A stretch of DNA of 8,906 nucleotides from JAJKJG01 sp036386395 (GTDB taxonomy: Bacteria; Pseudomonadota; Alphaproteobacteria; Rhizobiales; Beijerinckiaceae), in the NCBI GenBank assembly GCA_036386395.1, contig DASVVU010000108.1, positions 1 through 8,906 of the forward strand, given 5' to 3'. Position 1 is the stretch's first letter. Each line of letters begins with the position of its first letter. The notes under the pieces were generated by a model. It saw only the letters and a program-made list of their open reading frames with translations, was not told where the DNA came from and did no database searches. Of this stretch, positions 1 through 6,460 are shown one piece after another. A program made the translations under genes and the position numbers.

Positions 1-1086
<1,086 letters not shown>

Positions 1087-1109
1087 GCCGCGGCCTAAGG
1101 CTCGAAGCC

Positions 1110-1162
1110 ACAAAGGTTTTCAAGGCTGGCCGCCGCCCGCATCGCGGCGGACAACCGCCATA
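1110..1162. repeat. imperfect direct repeat, copy 1
   Basis: First of two 53-base copies downstream of gltA, 93 bases apart start to start. Both begin ACAAAGGTTTT, share GCATCGCGG in the middle and end GGACAACCGCnATA; they align without gaps. This copy holds a perfect 5-bp stem with an ACAA loop (GGCGG 1146-1150, CCGCC 1155-1159) and an alternative 7-bp stem (CCGCCGC 1130-1136 with GCGGCGG 1144-1150). Similarity may run beyond the core, since ACTTC and GCGCCTCA recur after each copy at similar spacing. It may be a dispersed intergenic element or a local duplication; one window cannot decide. Confidence 0.7.
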
Positions 1163-1202
1163 GCCCCGACACTTCAGCCCGCGCGCCTCAAATACCGGCG
1201 CG

Positions 1203-1255
1203 ACAAAGGTTTTTTCGGCTTGCGGCGGCCGGCATCGCGGTGGACAACCGCTATA
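1203..1255. repeat. imperfect direct repeat, copy 2
   Basis: Second copy of the 53-base repeat, aligned gap-free with 1110-1162. The 7-bp stem of copy 1 is not kept. The small ACAA-loop hairpin is kept with two G-U-type pairs: GGTGG 1239-1243 against CCGCT 1248-1252. TATACT at 1252-1257 resembles a -10 box, but I find no matching -35 box at normal spacing, so I do not call a promoter. Confidence 0.7.
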
Positions 1256-1296
1256 CTTCGATGCAAGCCGATGCGCCTCAGCCTTGAGCATGATGG

Positions 1297-1321
1297 ACCC
1301 CGCGAGGACTTGCGGGGTTTT
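1297..1321 (+). terminator. intrinsic terminator, + strand
   Basis: A perfect 7-bp GC-rich stem (ACCCCGC 1297-1303 with GCGGGGT 1312-1318), an 8-base loop and a TTTT run ending at 1321. The T run is on the + strand only, so it would stop transcription arriving from gltA or from a small RNA started in the repeat region. It lies about 210 bases past the gltA stop and 24-45 bases before the possible Uma2 starts, so Uma2 needs read-through or a promoter in a very short space. Confidence 0.75.
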
Positions 1322-1352
1322 CTCGTCGCAGGTTTGCTGGGACAATGCCTTC

Positions 1353-1356
1353 GGGA
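1353..1356 (+). promoter_or_regulatory. weak ribosome binding site deciding the Uma2 start
   Basis: GGGA at 1353-1356 sits 9 bases before ATG 1366. The alternative ATG at 1345 has GGGA (1339-1342) only 2 bases away, too close to work well. This favours the shorter protein. Confidence 0.4.
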
Positions 1357-1365
1357 ACTGCCGAG

Positions 1366-1917
1366 ATGACCGCTCACACGAAGCTGCGGATGACTGCCGA
1401 CGAGTTCATCCCCTGGGCGATGAACCAGCCGAAGCGCTATGAACTCGTCGAGGGCGAGGTGGTTCCCATGTCACCTGAACGCGCGGCTCATACCCGGACC
1501 AAGCATCTGGTATGGCGTGCATTGATGGAGGCAGTGCAGACTAGCCCCGGCGATTATGAAGTGCTTGGGGACGGGATGTCGGTTCGTATCAGCGAAACGA
1601 CGGTTTACGAACCTGACACGCTCGTGCGGCGCGGGCCCCCTGTGGACGACGAGGTGGTGGAAGTCGATGATCCTGTCATCGTGGTCGAGGTAGTTTCCCC
1701 CTCCAGCTACGCCCTCGATACAGGGGCCAAGCTCTCGGACTATTTTCGTCTTCCCTCGGTGCGGCACTACTTGGTAATCGAGACCAAGAACCGCACGGTG
1801 ATCCATCACGAGCGCGCCGCGGATGGCCGCATCGAGACCCGGATCGTGCGCGCCGGCGCGCTTGTAATTGACCCGCCAGGGATCGCGGTGAAGGTCGAGA
1901 GCTTCTTCACCGGCTGA
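1366..1917 (+). CDS. Uma2 family (DUF820) PD-(D/E)XK endonuclease-like protein
   Basis: A 183-residue protein of the Uma2 family, widespread proteins with a restriction-endonuclease-like fold and mostly unknown role. Visible family marks are the N-terminal RMTADEF and RYELVEGEV (Glu26), YEPD (Asp84), VVEVVSPSS (Glu108), Lys122 in GAKLSDYF, and a closing RHYLVIE strand. Asp84, Glu108 and Lys122 would make the metal-binding PD-ExK core, which looks intact. An in-frame ATG at 1345 would add seven residues; 1366 is preferred for spacing to GGGA and because the family motif starts just after it. Composition differs from the neighbours: bases 1501-1560 have 32 G+C of 60, against 48 of 60 at 2401-2460 in lpxB. 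It lies between gltA and lpxB, 15 bases from the end of lpxB, with no partner gene. The family call is firm; nuclease activity and any biological role are inference. Confidence 0.85.
   Translation: MTAHTKLRMTADEFIPWAMNQPKRYELVEGEVVPMSPERAAHTRTKHLVWRALMEAVQTSPGDYEVLGDGMSVRISETTVYEPDTLVRRGPPVDDEVVEVDDPVIVVEVVSPSSYALDTGAKLSDYFRLPSVRHYLVIETKNRTVIHHERAADGRIETRIVRAGALVIDPPGIAVKVESFFTG
1886..1912. other. inverted repeat at the convergent Uma2/lpxB junction
   Basis: A perfect 8-bp stem, CGGTGAAG 1886-1893 with CTTCACCG 1905-1912, and an 11-base loop, inside the last codons of the Uma2 gene. No T run follows on either strand. Its position between convergent genes would suit a bidirectional terminator or an end-stabilising hairpin for the lpx mRNA, but it may equally be chance in coding sequence. 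Confidence 0.3.
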
Positions 1918-1932
1918 CGCGCTCTCGTCTCG

Positions 1933-3105
1933 TCACTGCAGGCGCGCAACCTCGGCGACGATGCGGGCGGCGCGCTCGCTCGGGGTCTCGCCCTCGCCGA
2001 TCGCCATGAAGCCGTTGACGCGGGCGAGCGCCTCGACCTGCCGGCGGCGCTTCGGCGTGTCGGCGAGGAGCGGCAGGAGCCCCGCGGCGAGCTTCTCGGG
2101 GGTGCAGTCGCCCTGCACGAACTCCGGGACGACGTTCTCGCCGAGCACGAGGTTCGCGAGCACGAAGGAGGGCACGATGATGAGGCGCCCGATCTGCTCC
2201 TCGATCCAGGAGACCTTGTAGGCCATGACCATCGGCACGCCCGCCATGGCGAGCTCGAGGGTCACGGTGCCGGAGGCCGCGAGCGCCGCGTGGGCGCGGC
2301 GGAAGGCGGCGTATTTCTCGGCCTCGCCCTGCACGATGCGGGGGCGCACGGGCCAGCTCCGCACCGCCGCCTCGATCTCGGTCGCGAGATGCGAGACTGC
2401 CGGCAGGGTGAGCGACACCGGCCGCCCGATCTCGGCGATGACGCGCCCGAGCGCCGCCCCGAAGGGCTCCATCAGCCGAGCGATCTCGGAGCGGCGGCTG
2501 CCGGGCAGGACCAGGAGCTCGATCGGATCCTCGCTCAAGGGGCGCCGCTCCCCGGGCTTCGGGCTGAGCGCGTCCATGCGCTCGACGAGGGGGTGGCCGA
2601 TGTAGGTGCAGGCCGGGCCCTCGAGGCGGCGCAGGGCCTCGGGCTCGAACGGCTTGATGGCGAGGATGTGGTCGACGTAGGGGCGCATCTTGCGCGCCCG
2701 CCACGGCCGCCAGGCCCACACCGTCGGGCTGACGTAGTTGACGATCGGCAGGTCCGGCAGCTTGCGGCGCACGCGCTTCGCCACCGCGTGCGTGAAGTCC
2801 GGCGCATCGATGATGACGAGGGCGTCCGGCCGCTCCCTCACGATCGCCGCGACGGCCCCATAGGCGCGGCGCAGGATCAGGGGCAGCCGCTTCAAGACGT
2901 GCACGAGGCCCATGACGGCGATGTCGGAGAGGGGAAAGAAGAGCGAGAGCCCCTCCCCTGCCATGGCGTGCCCGCCGACGCCGCGGAAGCGCACGTTATC
3001 CGGGCCTAGGCGCTCCTTCAGGGCGCGCATCAGCTTGGCGCCGAGCTGGTCGCCGGATTCCTCGCCGGCAACGAGCCAGACGAGGCGCGGACGCGCCTCC
3101 GTCAC
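1933..3105 (-). CDS. lpxB: lipid-A-disaccharide synthase LpxB
   Basis: Glycosyltransferase family 19 enzyme that joins UDP-2,3-diacylglucosamine and lipid X to give the beta-1,6 lipid A disaccharide 1-phosphate, at the inner face of the inner membrane. The 390-residue length is normal. Visible motifs in order: VAGEESGDQLGA (12-23), VSPTVWAWRP (125-134), YIGHPLVE (168-175), LPGSRRSEI (200-208), AASGTVTLELA (276-286) and LGENVVPEFVQ (321-331). The start is GTG at 3105-3103 and overlaps the lpxI stop as GTGA, with a strong upstream GGAGGAGGG. It is the last gene of the minus-strand cluster and ends 15 bases from the convergent Uma2 gene. There is no U-tract terminator after it. Confidence 0.97.
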   Translation of the reverse strand: MTEARPRLVWLVAGEESGDQLGAKLMRALKERLGPDNVRFRGVGGHAMAGEGLSLFFPLSDIAVMGLVHVLKRLPLILRRAYGAVAAIVRERPDALVIIDAPDFTHAVAKRVRRKLPDLPIVNYVSPTVWAWRPWRARKMRPYVDHILAIKPFEPEALRRLEGPACTYIGHPLVERMDALSPKPGERRPLSEDPIELLVLPGSRRSEIARLMEPFGAALGRVIAEIGRPVSLTLPAVSHLATEIEAAVRSWPVRPRIVQGEAEKYAAFRRAHAALAASGTVTLELAMAGVPMVMAYKVSWIEEQIGRLIIVPSFVLANLVLGENVVPEFVQGDCTPEKLAAGLLPLLADTPKRRRQVEALARVNGFMAIGEGETPSERAARIVAEVARLQ

Positions 3106-4004
3106 CGGCCCTCCTCCGCGGCGGTGGGCGCTGCAGCCTGGGGCTCAACCACTTTCCGCTCGGGCTCGACCGCGACGAGGAAGAGGCCGAGCCGGTCGGC
3201 GGTCGCGATGGTCTCCTCCTGGTCGAGGATGAGGGTGACGCCGCTGCCGATCGCCACGCCCTCGAGGCCGGCGCGCTTGGCGTTGACCATGGTGCGCGGG
3301 CCGATGGCCGGGAGGTCGACGCGCAGATCCTGGCCGCGCTTCGCGGTCTTGACCAGGACGCCGCCGGGGTCGACCCGGATGCGGCTGAAGGGGCGGCGGA
3401 AGCTGCGCACGCGGTTAAGCATGCTGTCGGTGCCCTCGGGTCCCTCGATCGCGAGGATGCGCTCGCCCGTCACCACGCAGGCCTGGCCCATGTCGTGCGG
3501 CGCAAGGTCCGCGAGCATCTTGAAGCCGACCTCGACGGCGCGGGCCTCCCTCGGCTCGGGCGCCGTGCGGGTGAGGAGGCCGGGCGTGGCGAGGAGCTCG
3601 GGAGCGAGGTCGTGCGCTCCAAGGACAAGGTAGCCCTGCTCCTCGAAGAACGAGACGGCGCTGCGCAGGAGCCCGTCGTCGCCCCGCGCGAGGAGGCTTG
3701 CCAGCTCGCGCCGGTTGCGCACGGCCGAGAAGGTGTTGAGGAAGGCCGCGGGGCGCGGGCGGCGCACGGCGCCAGCCAGGATCACGATGCCCGGGCGCCA
3801 CGACTCGATGATGCTCTGCGTGCGGCGCACGTCGAGGAGGTCGACGACGGCGTCGGCGCGCTTCCGGGTCTCGGGGGCCGCGAAGCCGCGGAAGGCGAGG
3901 ATCCTGTGCTCCCGGCCGTCGCGGCGCAGGCGGTCGGAGAGCAGCACCGGCAGCTGGTCCGACCCCGCGAGAATCGCGATCGGGCCGGGCGGAGCGGCCA
4001 TCAT
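3102..4004 (-). CDS. lpxI: UDP-2,3-diacylglucosamine diphosphatase LpxI
   Basis: Cleaves UDP-2,3-diacylglucosamine to lipid X and UMP. It does the job of the unrelated LpxH of gamma- and betaproteobacteria and is the usual enzyme in alphaproteobacteria. The 300-residue protein shows the N-terminal IAILAGSDQLPVLL (9-22), the central AIEGPEGTDSML (185-196) and the C-terminal KTAKRGQDLRVDLPAIGP (219-236). Asp230 in RVDLP is my candidate for the essential aspartate described in Caulobacter LpxI (Asp225); that match is inferred. A Pro/Ala/Glu-rich tail (about 280-300) looks dispensable. Two ATGs stand in tandem at 4004 and 4001. The first overlaps the lpxA stop as ATGA, but GGAGG (4013-4009) is 4 bases from the first and 7 from the second, so the second may be used. 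The stop overlaps lpxB. Older annotations call this family DUF1009. Confidence 0.93.
   Translation of the reverse strand: MMAAPPGPIAILAGSDQLPVLLSDRLRRDGREHRILAFRGFAAPETRKRADAVVDLLDVRRTQSIIESWRPGIVILAGAVRRPRPAAFLNTFSAVRNRRELASLLARGDDGLLRSAVSFFEEQGYLVLGAHDLAPELLATPGLLTRTAPEPREARAVEVGFKMLADLAPHDMGQACVVTGERILAIEGPEGTDSMLNRVRSFRRPFSRIRVDPGGVLVKTAKRGQDLRVDLPAIGPRTMVNAKRAGLEGVAIGSGVTLILDQEETIATADRLGLFLVAVEPERKVVEPQAAAPTAAEEGR
3109..3117 (-). promoter_or_regulatory. strong ribosome binding site of lpxB
   Basis: GGAGGAGGG on the minus strand, inside the end of lpxI; its first GGAGG is 7 bases before GTG 3105. It supports the GTG start and the four-base GTGA overlap with lpxI. Confidence 0.7.
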
Positions 4005-4846
4005 CCGGCCTCCGCCGATTCGCCCCGCGGCGTGCAGAGTGCCCGGTCGCCGCCTTCGCGGATGAAGTCGAGGATCTCGTGCACGAACGGGTGCGTCGAA
4101 AATTCCTCGCCCACGTCCTCGACCCGCTCCTTGAGCGTGCCTTCGTCGGCGAAGAGCAGGCGGTAGGCGCGGCGGATGTCGTGGATCTGGTCGCGGGTGA
4201 AGCCGCGGCGCTTCAGCCCGATGATGTTGAGGCCGGCGAGATGGGCCCGGTTGCCGAGCGCCATGCCGTAGGGAATGACGTCGTTCTCGACTCCCGAGAG
4301 CCCGCCGATGAAGGCGTGCGCGCCGATGCGCACGAACTGGTGCACGCCGGCACCGCCGCCGAGGATGACGTAGTCGCCGATCTTGCAGTGCCCGCCGAGC
4401 ATCACGTTGTTCGACATGATGACGTTGTTGCCGAGGATGCAGTCGTGGGCGACGTGGGAGTTGGCGAGGAACACGCAGCGGTCGCCGACGACCGTGCGCG
4501 AGGTGCCGTGCGGCGTGCCGGGATTGAGGGTCACGCCCTCGCGGATGGTGCAGTCGGAGCCGACGACGAGCACGGTCGGCTCGCCGGCGTACTTCAGGTC
4601 CTGCGGCGCGTGCCCGACGGAGGCGAAGGGAAAGATCCTGGCCCGCGGACCGATGGTGGTGTGGCCGGCCAGCACCGCGTGGCTGACGAGCTGCGAGCCG
4701 GCTCCGAGCTCGACGTTGGGACCGACGTGGCAGAAGGGGCCGATCCGCACGCCCTCGCCGATCTTCGCGCCCGGCTCGACGATGGCGGTCGGGTGGATCG
4801 ACGTCTCCTGCGGGACGGTCTCCTGGAGGGCTGTCGCTTGATTCAT
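4001..4846 (-). CDS. lpxA: UDP-N-acetylglucosamine O-acyltransferase LpxA
   Basis: First step of lipid A synthesis: transfers a 3-hydroxyacyl chain from ACP to the 3-OH of UDP-GlcNAc. It is a soluble trimer with a left-handed beta-helix. The protein has 281 residues, slightly longer than E. coli LpxA. Hexapeptide repeats run from about residue 17 (IHPTAIV) to about 190. The catalytic region is ANSHVAHDC with His131 and His134, the latter matching E. coli His125; GVHQF and IGGLSG follow. The C-terminal helical domain starts near GLNIIGLKRRGF (206-217). Some 11 extra residues precede the first repeat compared with E. coli. Start ATG 4846 overlaps the fabZ stop as ATGA and its own stop overlaps lpxI. 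Acyl-chain preference cannot be read safely from sequence alone. Confidence 0.97.
   Translation of the reverse strand: MNQATALQETVPQETSIHPTAIVEPGAKIGEGVRIGPFCHVGPNVELGAGSQLVSHAVLAGHTTIGPRARIFPFASVGHAPQDLKYAGEPTVLVVGSDCTIREGVTLNPGTPHGTSRTVVGDRCVFLANSHVAHDCILGNNVIMSNNVMLGGHCKIGDYVILGGGAGVHQFVRIGAHAFIGGLSGVENDVIPYGMALGNRAHLAGLNIIGLKRRGFTRDQIHDIRRAYRLLFADEGTLKERVEDVGEEFSTHPFVHEILDFIREGGDRALCTPRGESAEAG
4009..4013 (-). promoter_or_regulatory. ribosome binding site of lpxI
   Basis: GGAGG on the minus strand, within the 3' end of lpxA. The spacing is 4 bases to ATG 4004 and 7 bases to ATG 4001, which slightly favours the second methionine. Confidence 0.6.
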
Positions 4847-5307
4847 TCGCTCACCAGCATGGCGCCGACCTCGGCCTCGGCGACGAGCACGCCGTTAACC
4901 TTCGCCTCGCCCCTGAACCACCACATGGTGCGGCGGTGGTTGATCTTCCGCATGTGGTACTCGAGCACGTCCCCGGGCACGACGGGCTTGCGGAACTTCG
5001 CCTTGTCGATGGTCATGAAGAAGACCTGCTTCGGCCGCGTCTGCTGCATGAGCTTCGCCAGCACGCAGATCGCGCCCGCGGTCTGCGCCATGCCCTCGAT
5101 CAGGAGCACCCCCGGAAAGAGGGGGCGCGTCGGGAAATGGCCGGTGAACTGCGGCTCGTTCATGGTCACGTTCTTGATGCCGATGCAGCTCTCGTCGCCG
5201 TCGATGTCGACGATCCTGTCGACGAGGAGGAAGGGGTAGCGGTGCGGCAGGAGGTCGAGGATCTTGAGAATGTCGGCCGACTCCAGCTTCTTGGGCGTCT
5301 CGGTCAT
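4843..5307 (-). CDS. fabZ: 3-hydroxyacyl-ACP dehydratase FabZ
   Basis: Dehydrates 3-hydroxyacyl-ACP to trans-2-enoyl-ACP in type II fatty acid synthesis. It competes with LpxA and LpxD for the same 3-hydroxyacyl-ACP pool, which fits its place between their genes. The protein has 154 residues with the hot-dog fold signatures LPHRYPFLLVDR (20-31) and GHFPTRPLFPG (56-66). The catalytic pair is His57 and Glu71 (in LIEGMAQ), matching E. coli His54 and Glu68. ATG 5307 is preceded by AGGGA at 9 bases, and the protein starts at the usual distance before the first motif. It lies 30 bases after lpxD and its stop overlaps lpxA by four bases. The part of the leader that holds the ribosome binding site also contains the palindrome GGGATCCC (5313-5320). 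Confidence 0.98.
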   Translation of the reverse strand: MTETPKKLESADILKILDLLPHRYPFLLVDRIVDIDGDESCIGIKNVTMNEPQFTGHFPTRPLFPGVLLIEGMAQTAGAICVLAKLMQQTRPKQVFFMTIDKAKFRKPVVPGDVLEYHMRKINHRRTMWWFRGEAKVNGVLVAEAEVGAMLVSE

Positions 5308-5337
5308 GCTCGGGGATCCCTGGAGCGCGGCCCCGCG

Positions 5338-6405
5338 CTAGTCGGGCGCGGGCGTCCCGTCTTTGGCGAGAACGGCCCGGGATGCAAGGTTTTTCAGGGT
5401 CGTCATCTCCCGGAACCAGTCCCGGATGGGTTTTGCCGGGGTGCCGCCCCAGCGGGCGCCCGGCGGCACGTCGCTGTTGACGTTCGACGACCCCGCGATC
5501 TGGGCTCCCATGCCGATCCGCACGTGGCCGACGACGCCGACCTGCCCGCCGATGAGGACGAAGTCCTCGAGCGTCGTCGAGCCCGAGATGCCGACCTGGG
5601 AGATGATGACGCAGTGGCGCCCGATCACCACGTTGTGGCCGATCTGGACGAGGTTGTCGATCTTGGTGCCCTCGCCGATCACGGTGTCGCGGCTCGCGCC
5701 CCGGTCGATCGTAGTGTTGGCGCCGATCTCGACGTCGTCCTGGATGATGACGCGGCCGATCTGCGGCACCTTCTTGTGGCCGCGCGGCCCCATGGCGAAG
5801 CCGAAGCCGTCCTGCCCCACCCTGACGCCGGGGTGGAGGATGACGCGGTTGCCGACGAAGGCGCTGAGCACGGTGACGGTCGGCCCGATCGAGCAGTCGC
5901 GGCCGATCCTCACCTGGGGACCGACCACGGCGCCGGCCCCGATCACGGTCCCCGAGCCGATCTCGGCGTGCGGACCGATGACGGCGCCGGGATCGACGGT
6001 GACGCCGTGCTCGAGGCGCGCCGTCGGGTGGACGGAGGAGCCGGGCGAGACCCCGGCCGCGCCGAAGGTCGAGAGCGGCCGCATGGCGGACGGATAGAGC
6101 CGCGCGAGCGCGTAGGAGAAGGCCTCGTAGGGGCTCGGCACGACGAGGGCGACGGTCGAGGCCGGCACGCGCGCGGCGAAGCGCTTCGAAACGAGGCAGA
6201 CGCCGGCGGCGGTCGCGGCGAGCGCGTCGGCGTACTTGGCGTGGTCCATGTAGACGAGGTCGTCCGGCCCCGCCGTCTCGATGGGCGCAACATCGGAGAC
6301 GACGGCGGCGCCGTCCGCGCCTTCCGGCAGCGCGACCCCGGCGAGCGCCGCGACCTCGGCGAAGGTCAGGGGCTCGGCGCGCGGAAAGAAGTTGGGCTCG
6401 GCCAT
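5338..6405 (-). CDS. lpxD: UDP-3-O-acylglucosamine N-acyltransferase LpxD
   Basis: Third step of lipid A synthesis: adds the second 3-hydroxyacyl chain to the 2-amino group of UDP-3-O-acylglucosamine. It is a trimeric left-handed beta-helix enzyme of the cytoplasm. From the start chosen here it has 355 residues. An N-terminal uridine-binding domain carries NFFPR and LVYMDHAKYA, and hexapeptide repeats run from about residue 125 to 305. The catalytic motif is VQIGHN with His257, matching E. coli His239, followed by SGSTTLED and WGGTPAKPIRDW. A C-terminal helix ends the protein. ATG 6405 gives MAEPNFFP, which resembles the MADPIFF-type start I recall for Hyphomicrobiales LpxD. An in-frame ATG at 6426 would add seven residues, and neither has a good ribosome binding site. 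The stop is TAG 5340-5338. It lies 30 bases before fabZ and after bamA. Confidence 0.96.
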   Translation of the reverse strand: MAEPNFFPRAEPLTFAEVAALAGVALPEGADGAAVVSDVAPIETAGPDDLVYMDHAKYADALAATAAGVCLVSKRFAARVPASTVALVVPSPYEAFSYALARLYPSAMRPLSTFGAAGVSPGSSVHPTARLEHGVTVDPGAVIGPHAEIGSGTVIGAGAVVGPQVRIGRDCSIGPTVTVLSAFVGNRVILHPGVRVGQDGFGFAMGPRGHKKVPQIGRVIIQDDVEIGANTTIDRGASRDTVIGEGTKIDNLVQIGHNVVIGRHCVIISQVGISGSTTLEDFVLIGGQVGVVGHVRIGMGAQIAGSSNVNSDVPPGARWGGTPAKPIRDWFREMTTLKNLASRAVLAKDGTPAPD

Positions 6406-6434
6406 GGCGACCGCCGCATGGATCATGCGAAGGA

Positions 6435-6454
6435 GGCCCCGCCGTAGCGGGGCC
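6435..6454 (-). other. bamA-lpxD intercistronic hairpin with cUACGg tetraloop
   Basis: On the minus strand, GGCCCCGC, TACG, GCGGGGCC: a perfect 8-bp, nearly all-GC stem closed by a C-G pair around UACG, a member of the very stable UNCG tetraloop family. It begins 6 bases after the bamA stop and ends 8 bases before ATG 6426. Only TCCTTCGC follows, with no U run, so it is not a standard intrinsic terminator. An mRNA 3'-end protector, processing boundary or partial attenuator between bamA and the lpx genes are the likely roles. Confidence 0.6.
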
Positions 6455-6460
6455 GCGCCT

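Noticed and set aside
1110..1255. CRISPR array
   Set aside because: Only two imperfect repeats, diverged inside, with no second spacer and no cas genes in the window.
1229..1257. Possible promoter with TATACT at 1252-1257
   Set aside because: The -10-like box is good, but at 16-18 bases spacing upstream there is only CGGCAT/CCGGCA/GCCGGC, and copy 1 of the repeat does not keep the box.
1345..1917. Uma2 as part of a toxin-antitoxin or restriction system
   Set aside because: No partner gene lies beside it; the neighbours are gltA and lpxB, and the 15-base gap to lpxB leaves no room for one.
4079..5239. 386-codon + strand frame opposite lpxA and fabZ
   Set aside because: Antisense to two confident genes, with a biased Val/Asp/Glu/Ala composition and no recognisable domain.
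4936..6447. 503-codon open frame on the + strand opposite fabZ and lpxD
   Set aside because: Low-complexity Asp/Arg/Gly/Ala/His-rich product lying antisense to two clear genes with intact active sites; a typical by-product of very high GC third positions.
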